Source: Strigamia acuminata (lineage: Eukaryota; Arthropoda; Chilopoda; Geophilomorpha; Linotaeniidae). From it: DNA of 64,000 nt. The translations under genes and the position numbers were made by a program. Of the stretch, positions 53,183 through 64,000 are shown one piece after another. Under the pieces are notes generated by a model, which did no database searches, was not told where the DNA came from, and was given only the letters and a program-made list of their open reading frames with translations. Numbering within the stretch: position 1 is the first letter of the stretch; each line of letters opens with the position of its first letter. The stretch spans positions 12,767,060 to 12,831,059 of the forward strand of contig OX442314.1 of NCBI GenBank assembly GCA_949358305.1, in the 5' to 3' direction.

Positions 53183-55048
53183 ATGGCAGTGGTCAGCTGC
53201 GCAATCAGATCGCCTATTTCCTTTGCTCGATTATTGTTGGGAGTAAATAGAACGATTTTGCCAAATGCAATCACTCCAGCAATTCGCCAATTATCCAGCA
53301 GGTATACCTAAACAAAATCAATTTAATCGAATAGATAAATATTAAAATAAATATATTTGCAGTATTAATCAAGAATACGACGTGGTCATAGTGGGTGGAG
53401 GGATCGTTGGAGTGGCAACAGCGCGAGAATTAATTACTCATCATCCTTCACTAAAATTTGCAGTTCTCGAAAAAGATTCTCACCTAGGTGATTAAATACA
53501 AGAATTTAGGTACTAAAATAACTGAAAAGAATTTATTTTTGTGTTACAGCTGCTCATCAGAGTGGACACAACAGTGGCGTTATCCATGCTGGAATTTATT
53601 ACTTACCCGGTTCTCTCAAAGCTAAATTGTGTGTTGAGGGGTTAAATCTTGCGTATGAATATTGTGATAAACATGATATTCCGTACAAAAAATGTGGAAA
53701 AGTAAATAAAAATACAAACCCCGATTTGATGGAGAATTTGTGCTCGTTTCAACGGCATTTATGTTAGTTAATAGTTGCAGTGGACGAGTTTCAGTTACCT
53801 CAGTTAGACGCGTTGTACGAACGAGGCAAAAAGAATAACGTCAAGGACATGCAAATGATAGGACGAGACAAAATTAAGGAGATTGAACCACATTGTAAGG
53901 TATTTTTATTCGTGAAAATTTAAAATTATTTTCTCTTTATTTTATTTTGTGATTGCAGGGTTTGAAAGCCATTTGGTCACCTCACACGGGAATTGTCGAT
54001 TGGGCGCGGGTGACTCGGAGTTACGGGAATAATTTTCAAAAATTGGGTGGAAAGATTCATTTCAATTTCAATGTTCGTGGGTTTAGAGTTGCCCCGGAAG
54101 GGCAAAAGGGAAGAAATAAATATCCAGTTCATATTAAGGGAGACAAACATGTAAAGAAATGTTTATATTTGTTAGGTTTTTGTTATTTATATTCATTTTA
54201 TTAGGAAAGTATTCGCTGTCGGTACGTAATTACCTGTGGTGGCCTTTATTCCGATAAATTGGCACAAATGTCTGGATGCAGTTCTGATCCAAAAATTGTT
54301 CCTTTTCGAGGCGAATATTTACTTCTGAAACCAGAGAAATGTCATTTAGTCAAAGGAAATATATATCCTGTAAGTTAAAACATATTTTTTTTTTAAAAAT
54401 TAAATTTTTATTATTATTTTTTTGTGGAAATTACTAGGTACCAAATCCGAATTTTCCGTTTTTAGGCGTACATTTCACACCTCGAATGGATGGTAGTGTC
54501 TGGCTAGGGCCAAACGCAGTTCTTGCTTTTAAGCGCGAGGGATATAAATTTACGGATTTCAGTTTTCCGGAGTTTCTCGATACGGTAAAATATCGGTAAG
54601 TTGCGTTACTGAAATAAATATTTGAATTCATTTTTCTTTTACATTTGATTACGATTAGAGGATTTCAAAAGTTAGCGTGCAAATATACCTCTGCTGGAAT
54701 TGGTGAACTATTTCGCTCATTTTCGAAAACTGCTCAAGTTAAAGAATTACAAAAGTTTATTCCTGAAGTTACCGCTCGTGATGTCATTCGGCAAGTTACG
54801 AACAAAAATTATTTAAATAACGATAAATCTGTGAATTATATTTCAATTTCAGAGGCCCCAGTGGCGTCAGAGCTCAAGCGATGAATTCTAAAGGCGAATT
54901 AGTGGATGATTTTGTTTTTGACAGTGGGAAAGAAGAGTTGGCCAAACGAATTCTGCATGTAAGGAATGCTCCCTCACCGGGAGCCACGTCGTCATTGGCC
55001 ATAGCTAAAATGATCAAATCAAAAGTGGAAGAAACATTTGAATTGTAA
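53183..55048 (+). CDS. L2HGDH: L-2-hydroxyglutarate dehydrogenase, mitochondrial
   Basis: Nine exons: 53183-53301, 53363-53487, 53550-53701, 53768-53899, 53959-54150, 54205-54369, 54438-54595, 54659-54790, 54853-55048. Total 1371 nt, 456 residues (human 463), all phases consistent. The enzyme oxidises L-2-hydroxyglutarate to 2-oxoglutarate with FAD and clears a toxic by-product of malate dehydrogenase. An Arg/Ser-rich, acid-free N-terminus of about 40 residues fits a mitochondrial presequence. The FAD Rossmann motif [17 protein letters not shown] follows, then the family signature [12 protein letters not shown]. The C-terminal [10 protein letters not shown] glycine loop is intact. All introns are GT-AG except intron 8, which has a GCAAGT donor (54791) and a TTTCAG acceptor. 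The gene converges with eIF4A3; the stops are about 160 bp apart. Confidence 0.95.
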
Positions 55049-55206
55049 CAACAACGAAGAAATATTATTTCATAAAATGCCTTTAATTGCCGAATTATGT
55101 AATGAAATTCAAAATAGCCGATAAACAACAGAACTATTAAGTTACAAGTTTACATTTATTAAGATGAAGTTAGAAAATGAATAAATTTCTCGATGATGTG
55201 AATCCC

Positions 55207-56858
55207 TTAAATCAAATCAGCAACTAGAAAGAAAAAAATTATTAGCGCTACTTTTAAAATTAAAATAATTTTTTTGTTACCGTTCATTGGCATTTCGTCA
55301 ATTTGAGTACTGTAGTACTGTTCAATATCTCTTAAAATTCTTATGTCGTCATTTTTAACGAAATTAATCGCGACACCTTTACGTCCAAATCTACCGGACC
55401 GACCAATTCTAAAACAGACAAAAATTACATCAAATTAACACAAATGTTTTATTTTTAAATTAAAAATCAATTACCTGTGAATGTATAATTCTCGATTGTT
55501 TGGTAAATCGTAGTTGATAACCAAAGAAACTTGTTGCACGTCAATTCCACGCGCCCACACATCGGTGGTGATGAGAACACGGCTTTGTCCGGAACGGAAC
55601 TCTTTCATGATCGCCTCTCGTTCTTTCTGCGGCATGTCGCCGTGCATTGATGAAACTGTAAAGTTCGCTTCGCGCATTTTCTCCGTCAACCAATCGACTT
55701 TGCGCTTGGTGTTGCAAAAAATGACGGCTTGCGTGATGGTTAAAGTGTCGTATAAGTCGCAAAGTGTATCGAATTTCCACTCCTCTCTCTCCACAGCGAC
55801 GAAAAACTGTTTGATTCCTTCCAGAGTCAATTCATCACTAAATAAAAAGTAAAATAAAACGTTAAAAATTGCCGAAAATTATCCAACAACAAAAATTACC
55901 GTTTCACAAGAATACGAATGGGGTCGGTCATAAACTTGTTTGTCATTTCCAAAATTTCGTGAGGCAATGTGGCGGATATTAAAACGACTTGGGTGGCCGG
56001 AGGAAGGTACCGGTACACATCATAAATCTGCTCTTTAAAGCCCTTATTTAACATTTCGTCGGCTTCGTCCAGCACCAACAATTTGATCGCTCTCGTTCGA
56101 AGATTCCGACGTCTTATCATATCTTTTAGAAAGAAATATTAGAAAAAAAATGATTAATTCTCTTTTTCAGTGTAAAAATCAAACTATAACTTCATACCGA
56201 ACACTCGTCCAGGTGTCCCGGACACTATGTGCTGACCGTAGTCCAGTTTTCGTATATCTTCGCCCAAATTCGTTCCACCGATGCAGGCGTGGCATTGGAC
56301 GTTCATGTAGTCGCCCAATGCTAAAATGACCTTTTGAATCTGCGTTGCCAGTTCGCGCGTCGGTGACAGAATTAATCCTTGGGTTTCTCTGATCTGGGTG
56401 TCCAGTAATTGTAAAATCGAAATGGCAAATGTGGCGGTTTTTCCTGTGCCTGATTGCGCCCTTAAATTGGAATTAAAAAAATAAATGAAGGAATAAATAT
56501 ATAAATATTGAGAATATTTTGATGCTTACTGTGCGATTACGTCACGGCCCATCGCTATGGGTTTTATAGAACGTTGTTGAATAGCCGATGGTTTTTCAAA
56601 CCCTAAAAATAAGGTGTTTTGGATCAATTAGCTGTTGAATGGCGATGATAAATAATCGAACAAAAGCGGGAATGACGTTTATTTTCGTTATTTAAGTTTT
56701 GGCCGTTTTGACTTACCGTAAGCGTAAATTCCTCTCAGCAAATCTTCTCGAAGATTCATTGCATCAAAAGTCGGTATAACTTCAACTTCCTCGCTCGTTT
56801 CGAATTCCACATTTGATAAATCATTGACGACACGCCGGGACGTTTTGCTTGACGCCAT
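55207..56858 (-). CDS. EIF4A3: Eukaryotic initiation factor 4A-III, DEAD-box helicase of the exon junction complex
   Basis: Seven exons in transcript order: 56858-56717, 56602-56530, 56460-56198, 56122-55900, 55837-55475, 55408-55281, 55223-55207. Total 1209 nt, 402 residues (human 411), all phases agree. Helicase motifs are in order: Q-motif ([10 protein letters not shown]), Walker [23 protein letters not shown] in [11 protein letters not shown], then [17 protein letters not shown] and [10 protein letters not shown]. The ending [21 protein letters not shown] is diagnostic for eIF4A3, against eIF4A1/2. It is the ATP-dependent RNA clamp placed upstream of splice junctions and acts in mRNA export, localisation and nonsense-mediated decay. 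The start [10 protein letters not shown] is the only in-frame Met before the conserved core. The 17-nt last exon is short but correctly phased. Confidence 0.96.
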
Positions 56859-57367
56859 TTTAAACAACAAGGAAGGAGATGGAAAGCAGATAAACTGTCC
56901 AAAGACTCGCACTCTATATATACGATGACGCAGTGTCTACGTTTGATATCTAGCCGCAGAGCGATTCTTGAAACTGGGTTGAGGGAAAAGGTGAAAAACG
57001 GAAACAGACTCTGCAGTTCGGAGCAAAATCAGAAACGAACGAAAATAATATATTTGATAAGAATTTTTAAAATATTTTTTTGATTTGAAATAATTGTTTT
57101 AAAAACGAGAATTTTCCAATTTTTTTTACTTTCTTTTTCGAACTTCCAAAAATGATTAGTTCTGCAAATTGATACTTGAGTGCAGCACTCGCTTGCATTA
57201 CAAAAGCTTAACCGCCAAATTAAAAAACATCCAACTGAATTTTTATTTTCTACTTCCGAATACAATTAAACTTGTGAAGAAAATTAAACACACAGTTGAA
57301 AAAAGTGTCCATGCCGCTCTTTGTCTTACAAACTGAAAATTAAAAAATTAATTAAATTCGAAATAAT
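56859..57367. other. Between eIF4A3 and the unknown spliced gene
   Basis: Presumed eIF4A3 promoter side (CTATATATACGATG at about 56916 could act as a TATA element) and the 3' flank of the next gene. No open frame of note. Confidence 0.4.
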
Positions 57368-58195
57368 TTATTCTTTTTCCGAGACTGTACTAGAGCTATC
57401 TTCAAACACAGTAGTAGTCGAATCCTGTGCGCAAATACAATTATCTTTCTCATTAATTTCTTTAATCGGCGATATTTTAATATTATAGAAATACGATTCC
57501 TACACAATTAACACAAAAGAATTTAATAAAAAAAAATATTAATAACTATAATTCAACTTTACCAGCTGCAGTGCTGAATTCGATTCAGTAGCGCCGCCAT
57601 CTTCCCCATCGAATAAAAACACTCCAGAATCTTTAACTGTAGTTAGTTTATGCCGATATGTATTTTCACTTTCATCATCCTCGGAGCTGAATTCATATTC
57701 GTCACAATTCTTTGCATCAAAAAATTCGTCACATGAACACTTAAAAATGTGCAACGGGTGTAATTTTAATGTAACACATGTTGTTTCTTATGTAAATTAC
57801 CAATAACGGATCTGCAGTTTGTTCCGGAGATCTTTGTGACAAATTATCGCCAGAACACTGACAGCTCTCCTTCAAAAATAAAGCTGTATTGAGAAATTTA
57901 ATCGAAACAAATTTAATTACCATGATGAATGCATCGCTTTTGCTTTTTTTCTTCTTTTTACATTTTGATTTATTGTCTAAAGAAAAACATGAATAAATTC
58001 ACGAGATTATATCGCCGTTTCCATTAATCACAAATTTAACCTCCAAGAAACAATCTTTTGCTAAATAAACGAATACTTCCACCTGACAATGATTTGTTGA
58101 GTTTCTTAGCTGTAAATTAATAGAACAAAGTCAACACTATATATTCAACACCTGAAAATGTGTTTACGTTTTAAAGCTTTAATAAGCTTCACCAT
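57368..58195 (-). CDS. Unknown six-exon gene encoding a 176-residue acidic, Ser/Cys-containing protein
   Basis: Exons in transcript order: 58195-58168, 58109-58041, 57976-57921, 57869-57801, 57739-57563, 57499-57368. Total 531 nt, 176 residues plus stop. All five introns are GT-AG, 59-72 nt long, and all phases agree, which is unlikely by chance. The N-terminus is basic (MVKLIKALK, then SKCKKKKKSKSD, a possible nuclear or nucleolar signal). The middle has paired cysteines (ESCQCSGDN, CSCDEFFDAKNCDEY) and an acidic run SSEDDESE. The C-terminal third is Ser/Thr/Glu-rich. No signal peptide or membrane segment. I recognise no family. Exon 4 uses the acceptor at TTTTTGAAG (57870); an upstream CAG would break the phase. 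Confidence 0.65.
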
Positions 58196-60959
58196 GATCG
58201 TTTGGCTTAAATATTCGAGTTATGATACAATAGGAATGCACATTGCTCGTGCCCATTGTTCTTGATTATTAATATGATTGATTGTAGCCATTTTGTTGGC
58301 AGAGAAAATAAAGCCTTCGCGATGACCTATTACAAATTAATTCTAATTTAGACCAACAACTCTTGTTATTGCACTATTATTAAACCTCGAACAAACTTCA
58401 ACGTTCTTGGGCTACAGTAATATCTCAAAAGACCTTAGCAGCATGAAAATAACATAAAAACCTAGAGAATAGCTGTCAATCAATACTATCAGCACCGTTG
58501 CAGACCCCATTTTCTAATAAACTTGCACACGAGGGCCAGATCAAACATATTTCGAATTTAAACATGTGTAAAAAAAAGTAAAACGAGGATCCTTCATCCT
58601 TGTAACAATAATTTTATTTATATAGAAAATAGTAGCAGAGGTATAGACGTCTCCATAAACATTTCAACAGACACACAAATTGCGTGGGATAATAGCTATG
58701 CAATATAAATGCAAAAATTCAAATAGCAATTACTCGCTATATATGAACACGTGACCTCTAGGCTCTTCTTTTACAAACAGACTGTAAATCTAACACTAAA
58801 AATCTAAGCTGAGCAAACAAGTTTCATTTTATTACGGTCTGCAATGACACTATTCGGTGGAATTTCCCAAAATAACCTGAAATAACAGATTTCAAAATGC
58901 CACGGAAAATTCCCCCTTCCGTGGAAGGATCCGCCACCTACGTGAGATTTATGTGCCCACGATAACGGTAAAAGGCTAAGCATGACTGTTTGAGGTTCAA
59001 GGTTCATTCGATTAATGAAAGATTCAATAATAGACGTTCACAACCTTGGTAGGATAATTGTAGTAAGCACTTTCCATCTTTGAGCTCATCGCCTGCAAGG
59101 GACCTTAGTAACAACGTGACCTTCGGTGGGCCACTGACCAAATTTTTATTTGCGCAAAAAATTTCAAACGGGCTGAAACTCGCTCTTTATAAACGGATGT
59201 AAAGAAAAAAGGAGATATTTTTACATCGTAATCTTCAATTACAATGAAATGGAAATTTTTTTTTCTTACTTGTCTGCCCGACTCCTACCTAATTACAATC
59301 TAGATTTCTCTTTATGCAGTTTTTTTTTTGTGAGTGAAAATAAAAAAAGAAATAAATGTCTAAACTAGACCCAAAGGGGACAAGTAACTGTTCGAAGGAA
59401 TTTCTAATTGCTTAGTAAATACTACTAATTATGAAATCCGCTATAACCTTGTTTATGTAATCTGATGACCTCACATTTATTTGTTTATGGTCTCGGTTAA
59501 AAAAAAAAAAAACATCTATTCAAACATATTGAAAAATGCCTACACTATGTGGAGACAAACATTGAATTGAAATAACTATGAAGTCCTTAAGCTTGACCAT
59601 AAGATCAAGGCAAAAACGTGCAAGCTGTTACAAACACGTAGGAAAATTGAATTTTTCTCTTTTTTCGCAGTCCATAAGTCGTTTTAATTAGAATTAAGAT
59701 CGTAAATTTAAGATAACATCAGATTCCTTTTAGTTGGGCGCCATAATTAAGAAATGTAGGAAAACCTCTCCATTGTTTTGTTTATGTAAAAAAATATAAT
59801 TCACTTGGCAGTGTCCGATGCAAGTAAATTGGGCCGAAAGGAAGTAAGTACCTTTGAGCCGAGTTATTTTTTCAGCGTGTGTAATTTTGCAATTAAAAAA
59901 ATGAAATTTAATATATCTATTACCATATGGGAAAAAAAAAATGTAATAAATGTTCTACCTCAAATCTTCTTGCAAAACGAGTCAATATACGATGTAGCAA
60001 AAACTCTGGTGTTGAAGTGGCAATCTTTTCCGCATGGTTTGACATATTCAGGTGTTATAAAACGAGCTCAAATGTTGTTTTACCTTTTTTTCTCACCTGG
60101 AAACAAATTCAATCTATCACTGACACGCGGAGAAACATATTTCATATTTATTCTTTATGTTTTTATTTTTATTTTTATATAAAAAAAAAAATACAATTAG
60201 AAGAAAATGATTTTCGTTGTCCTCGAAAAGCAGAAGGAAAAAAATAGCATCATCCTACGCTAAAAATTTTTCATTTTAGCAAATAAAGTAGGTCAAAGAT
60301 GGAAAAAGTGTTATATGGAAAATGAAAGTTTCTACCAATGTGATTTACGGCTTTTTAATGAGACTACAAGTTTCCTGGAATGTGATTCTCAACCCGTTCC
60401 TCCATAAATAGTCTATATAAGATAACTATAATTATTTTATGGACATTAAAATTAATATAAAACGTTTTCATTGGCCTACCAGTTTACCTGACACGTTCCA
60501 ATATTCAAACATTAATATAAACAGGTCAGTAAAATTACAACTTCTTCGCCTCAAACACGATTTTCTTAGCAAATTGCCCTATAAATCTGTGTCAATATTC
60601 TCCATCTTAATTCAAAATTTTTATTTAAAAAAAAATATTTATTATTAAAAAAAAGTGTTTCATCATTATTGCCTTGCACCACAAACACTGGAATGCGTTC
60701 CAGACCGATTAGAAAAATTAAAATGAATGCAGGACTATTGGAGCTTGTCCTCAAATTTAAAACGAGAGTGAAAGTATTCAAACTCTACTTCCGGGCGCTT
60801 GAGGGAAAAACCAAAAAAAAAATTAAATTAAAAATAAATAAAAATAAATAAATAAAAATAAAGATTTGTCAGCAATGTATTCTAAGAACACTTCTCACGT
60901 TGTTGCCCTGGCCTGATTAAGTCGCATGTTGCACAAATTACAGCATACAATGTAACATT
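58196..60959. other. Long AT-rich stretch, no gene seen
   Basis: No open frame has coding character on either strand. Simple A/T runs are frequent. It could be a long intron or 3' untranslated region of a gene lying beyond the window, or plain intergenic DNA. I saw no repeat from the LRR region. Confidence 0.45.
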
Positions 60960-61430
60960 TTGCGTCATACAAATGATACGGAGGGGCAGAAAAATTTAAA
61001 TTCAGTTGAAATTTCTTTGCACAAACATCGCAGAGCACAATCATTAATTTTCCAGGTCACCACCTTTAATTCCATCAATCGAAATGTGCACATTTTACTA
61101 ATTCAGTCTCGTAATGTTTTGAGATGCAAGTTGACCTCCACAGATTTCGAGAGTAAAAGTTGTTATCGCCGCCTGTTGTTGCTTCTGTTGCAGGTTTTTT
61201 GATTTACTTTCCTTTGCCTGCGTGAGGGTCATCCGAGTCTTCCAGATTCACACCACGTTTGTCCTGTCGTGTGAACCTGTTCGGCGATTAAAACACCATG
61301 CCCTCGATTTCTTCGGACCCTATCGCAACATTCAAAGGCAAAAGGAGAAAATAAAACGACGCAGGCGACACGTACGCTGGGTCACACCTAATGGTCGCAG
61401 ACTCGCAGTCACCTGTAAATTATAAAGTAA
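60960..61430 (+). other. GC-richer island with two short ORFs, possible untranslated exon
   Basis: Within the AT-rich region this block is noticeably richer in G and C. It holds two neighbouring frames (60960-61202, 80 codons; 61222-61425, 67 codons with KIKRRRRHVRWVTPNGRR). Neither resembles a known domain. A conserved exon, a 5' untranslated exon or a decayed element are possible. Confidence 0.22.
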
Positions 61431-64000
61431 AATATACATTTCAACAGGTACAAATGGTAAGCTACGTCAAGAAAAATACGCAGAATTGTGAGAATTGCGG
61501 CAATTATCATTATTTTTTTTCCTTCTACTTAAAAAAGTGAATGTTTCGAGGTCATTTTACATTCAAAAAAATCGAGTTAGGACAAAAAATTACCCATACA
61601 TGTGAAAAAAAAGTAGGTTAGAGGGGTATATAAAACTCCAATCAGAATCAGAAGAGTAGGTATGTAGCACTTTGAAAGAAAAAAATAAAAAAACTCACTT
61701 TTTTGTTTCTTTCTTATTAAATGGAAATTTTTTAAGTGAAGAAAAAATTTCTCGTTTATCAAAATCAAAGTTTCGTGAAGGTATGAATTAAATCTGGGGA
61801 ATTCAAGTCGACAATTTATCAATTAAAATGTCAGCCGGTATAAAATAATAAAAATAAATAAAAAAAAAACGATGAATAATTCTGAATGATTTATTATAAC
61901 ATTTTATTTCTGGACCAAATTATTAACAGGTCGTTAGAAAAGAAGAGACTAAATGCACCCATAAAACACAACAACGAGGAAATAGTTGACTAAAATATTG
62001 CAATTATGTTCTGCACTCAAGCAAACTTAGATTTGAGGAAATAAATCATACAAGTTGACAAGAAAATTAAGGTAAAAGGCTTAAGAACTTTGGAATTGCA
62101 TAATTTGTAACCAAATTAGGTCTATTTGTACATACATGAGACTATTTAACAGCTTTGAGTAAAAAATAAAAGAAATAGAAAACGAAATCTAATTCTATAT
62201 TATTGATAAATAAGTATATGGATCTACGGTTATGTGGCACTCGTTTATAGCCGGCGTTGAAGGGATAGGCCAAAATAGTTATCATTTTTTACACTCTAAA
62301 AAGAAAGGTGTTATTCAGCATTAAAGTGACACGTAGTCTAACCTGAGTATGATTTTTTGGAACTGTGTCTGAATTCTAAAAAGCACATTCTGAAAAAATG
62401 GATTAATTATTACTAAAAGTGCCATTTTTATCGTATAAAATATAAGTTTTAAGCTAATACATACTTTTTTTTCACATAAAATGTGAATTTATCACGTAAA
62501 ATGAGAAATTTCCAACTAAAACGTAAATTTTCCATCTTGTACGAGTTAAAAAAGAAGCAAAAAATTAAAATTCTTATAAAAATCGAATCAAACAAATGAA
62601 AAAACTTTGCAATTATTACAAAGCAAAAAAAGTATGAATTCTATGCCAAAGTGAACGTAGAATAATCCAAGTTAGGCCAGAGGCTTGTGTTCTGCTGAAA
62701 GCAGCACAAAAAAGCTGATTTGATGATTTCCCAAAAAAAATATGCTCCAAGCACAATCTTGAATTATTGATTTTTTTAAAGAACACGACAACATTCATCT
62801 GCACATGTGAAAATTACCGTAATTTCGCCATCACTAACATCCCTATCCAAGATGCTATAAGAAATAATCTCACTTTTGTGCATCATACCAGTGAAAATGT
62901 ATAAAAAAAAACCGCAATAAATAAAACTAAAATTGATTTACCCTCAAATTTGTCTTATATTTAACATTGTGTGGATTTCCGGTCAAGTTCATTCATAGAT
63001 TGCATCACATTACAAAAATCCACCCAAAAATTACACTCTAGGTCAGTCAAATCACGACCAGACACACTTTTCTCTCAAACGTGGGAGAATAACTCTTCAT
63101 AATCGTTATCGAATGCACAAAAACCATACGTATTTTGATTTGATCTCTATCAGCACCTTGAACTAAAGCACGTACAAACTTTTGCCAAATCCACCTCATC
63201 ACATTTACAGTTTGGCATCACCTTAAACCCATACTTTGTGTGGTCAAGGTTTTGCCCCGATTCAATTAATTCATATCGCCAACCTACATCCATCAATATT
63301 GTATTAAAAAGCAATTGTTTTCTCAGGAAAATTTCTCGTGTTAAGTTCATTAAACCTTAGACGAAGCTCAAAACAAAGCCCATTCACCAAGAAAGCAACA
63401 AACTCCATTTTTAACACACAAAATATTTTATATTTATTATATTATAATTTATAACATGAAAAAATGTCACTTTACGTTGAAAAAATTGTTTCTCGAATGT
63501 AGAACAGCTGTTAGAGGCCAATAACCAATGGATTTTTTGAAAACAGACTACGGGGCGATCGTAAATTCCAAATGACTAGGCAAAACAATATTTTTCAATA
63601 AGAATCCCCTCCATGAAACACTAGACAGAATTGCTTTAAGAGTCCGTGAAAATTGGCGTCAACCTTCTTCTTTTTAAACATCCAATAGGTCATTCAACTG
63701 AAGGAACAAAGAAATCCAGAGCTTTAAAAACGTCGAAGAAACCTACATTTGTGCTATTGAAAAGAAGAAAATAAAGGTATAAAGTTGTAATATTTTTATA
63801 GCTTCACATGATGCACACACAACTCTTGACTCATTTGCATTCAGAACACCAGATAATTATATCTCGCTTATTTTTTTCCCTGCATTCTTTATATATCTAC
63901 TGCCTGGCATTCGCAGTGTTGTTGTTTTTATTTTTTAAAGTCCTCGTTATTAGTCCTCATTTAATTCTATTCTTCTGTGTATTAATGTCGGCAAAGAATG
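61431..64000. other. AT-rich stretch to the window end, no gene seen
   Basis: Short frames only; none shows a recognisable motif or a consistent splice chain. No tRNA-like B-box (GGTTCGANTCC) was noticed. Confidence 0.45.

Noticed and set aside
59805-60247. 125- and 106-codon overlapping frames in the AT-rich right arm
   Set aside because: Low-complexity Phe/Ile/Lys composition, no motif, overlapping in two frames; probably chance.
1-64000. tRNA or rRNA genes
   Set aside because: No convincing A/B-box pair with a foldable cloverleaf or rRNA core sequence was seen by eye; a covariance-model search would be decisive.

Overview
This is a eukaryotic, AT-rich window, probably from an arthropod. 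The reasons are: spliced genes with short GT-AG introns (mostly 50-100 nt), a TRIM9-like exon whose N-terminus resembles the insect protein, an arthropod-style TATA plus TCAGT initiator, and many DNA transposon and LTR remnants. The exact group is not resolved. All gene models were built by hand from splice signals and codon phase. No search was run.

Layout. 1-4002: most of a Ty3/gypsy retrotransposon on the minus strand, with an open gag-pol, a leader, a primer-binding site and one LTR. 4003-25000: a cluster of intronless leucine-rich-repeat (LRR) genes and their wrecks. Intact copies lie at 4193-5515 and 6282-7598, and broken copies at about 5.8, 8.0, 9.7, 10.6/16, 17/19.6, 19.8, 20.9-22.1 and 23.5 kb. 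Mobile elements have invaded this cluster. A gag-only LTR element (10706-15991) sits inside one LRR pseudogene and itself carries a hAT-like foldback element (14607-15472). A complete FLYWCH/MULE transposon (17398-19571) sits inside another. 25-27.8 kb: relics (mariner-like tail, possible LTR, LINE tail).

27837-43640 (minus): one very large gene for a sacsin-type co-chaperone of about 4,330 residues. At least 17 exons encode three sacsin ATPase repeats, a J domain and a C-terminal HEPN domain. Two related minisatellite-bearing MITEs lie in its introns, and one overlaps the most plausible splice acceptor of the largest coding exon. A duplicated sacsin exon lies just upstream at 45.5 kb. 46069-47397 (minus) and 50534-51874 (plus): two more intact LRR genes, the first the most divergent. 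52.4 kb: an orphan TRIM9-like RING exon. 53183-55048 (plus): L2HGDH. 55207-56858 (minus): eIF4A3, convergent with it. 57368-58195 (minus): a six-exon gene of unknown function whose phases all agree. 58.2-64 kb: AT-rich sequence with no gene I can support.

The most interesting system is the LRR family. Each intact copy begins with a BC-box (S-L-x-x-x-C-x-x-x-hydrophobic) followed about 15 residues later by a Cul2-box-like motif (F/K-P-x-x-L-x-x-x-I). Together these form the VHL-box that docks Elongin B/C and Cullin 2. The family therefore looks like a local, fast-duplicating expansion of ZYG11/ZER1/PRAME-like CRL2 substrate receptors lacking an ARM-repeat half. Its promoters share a 17-bp palindrome.
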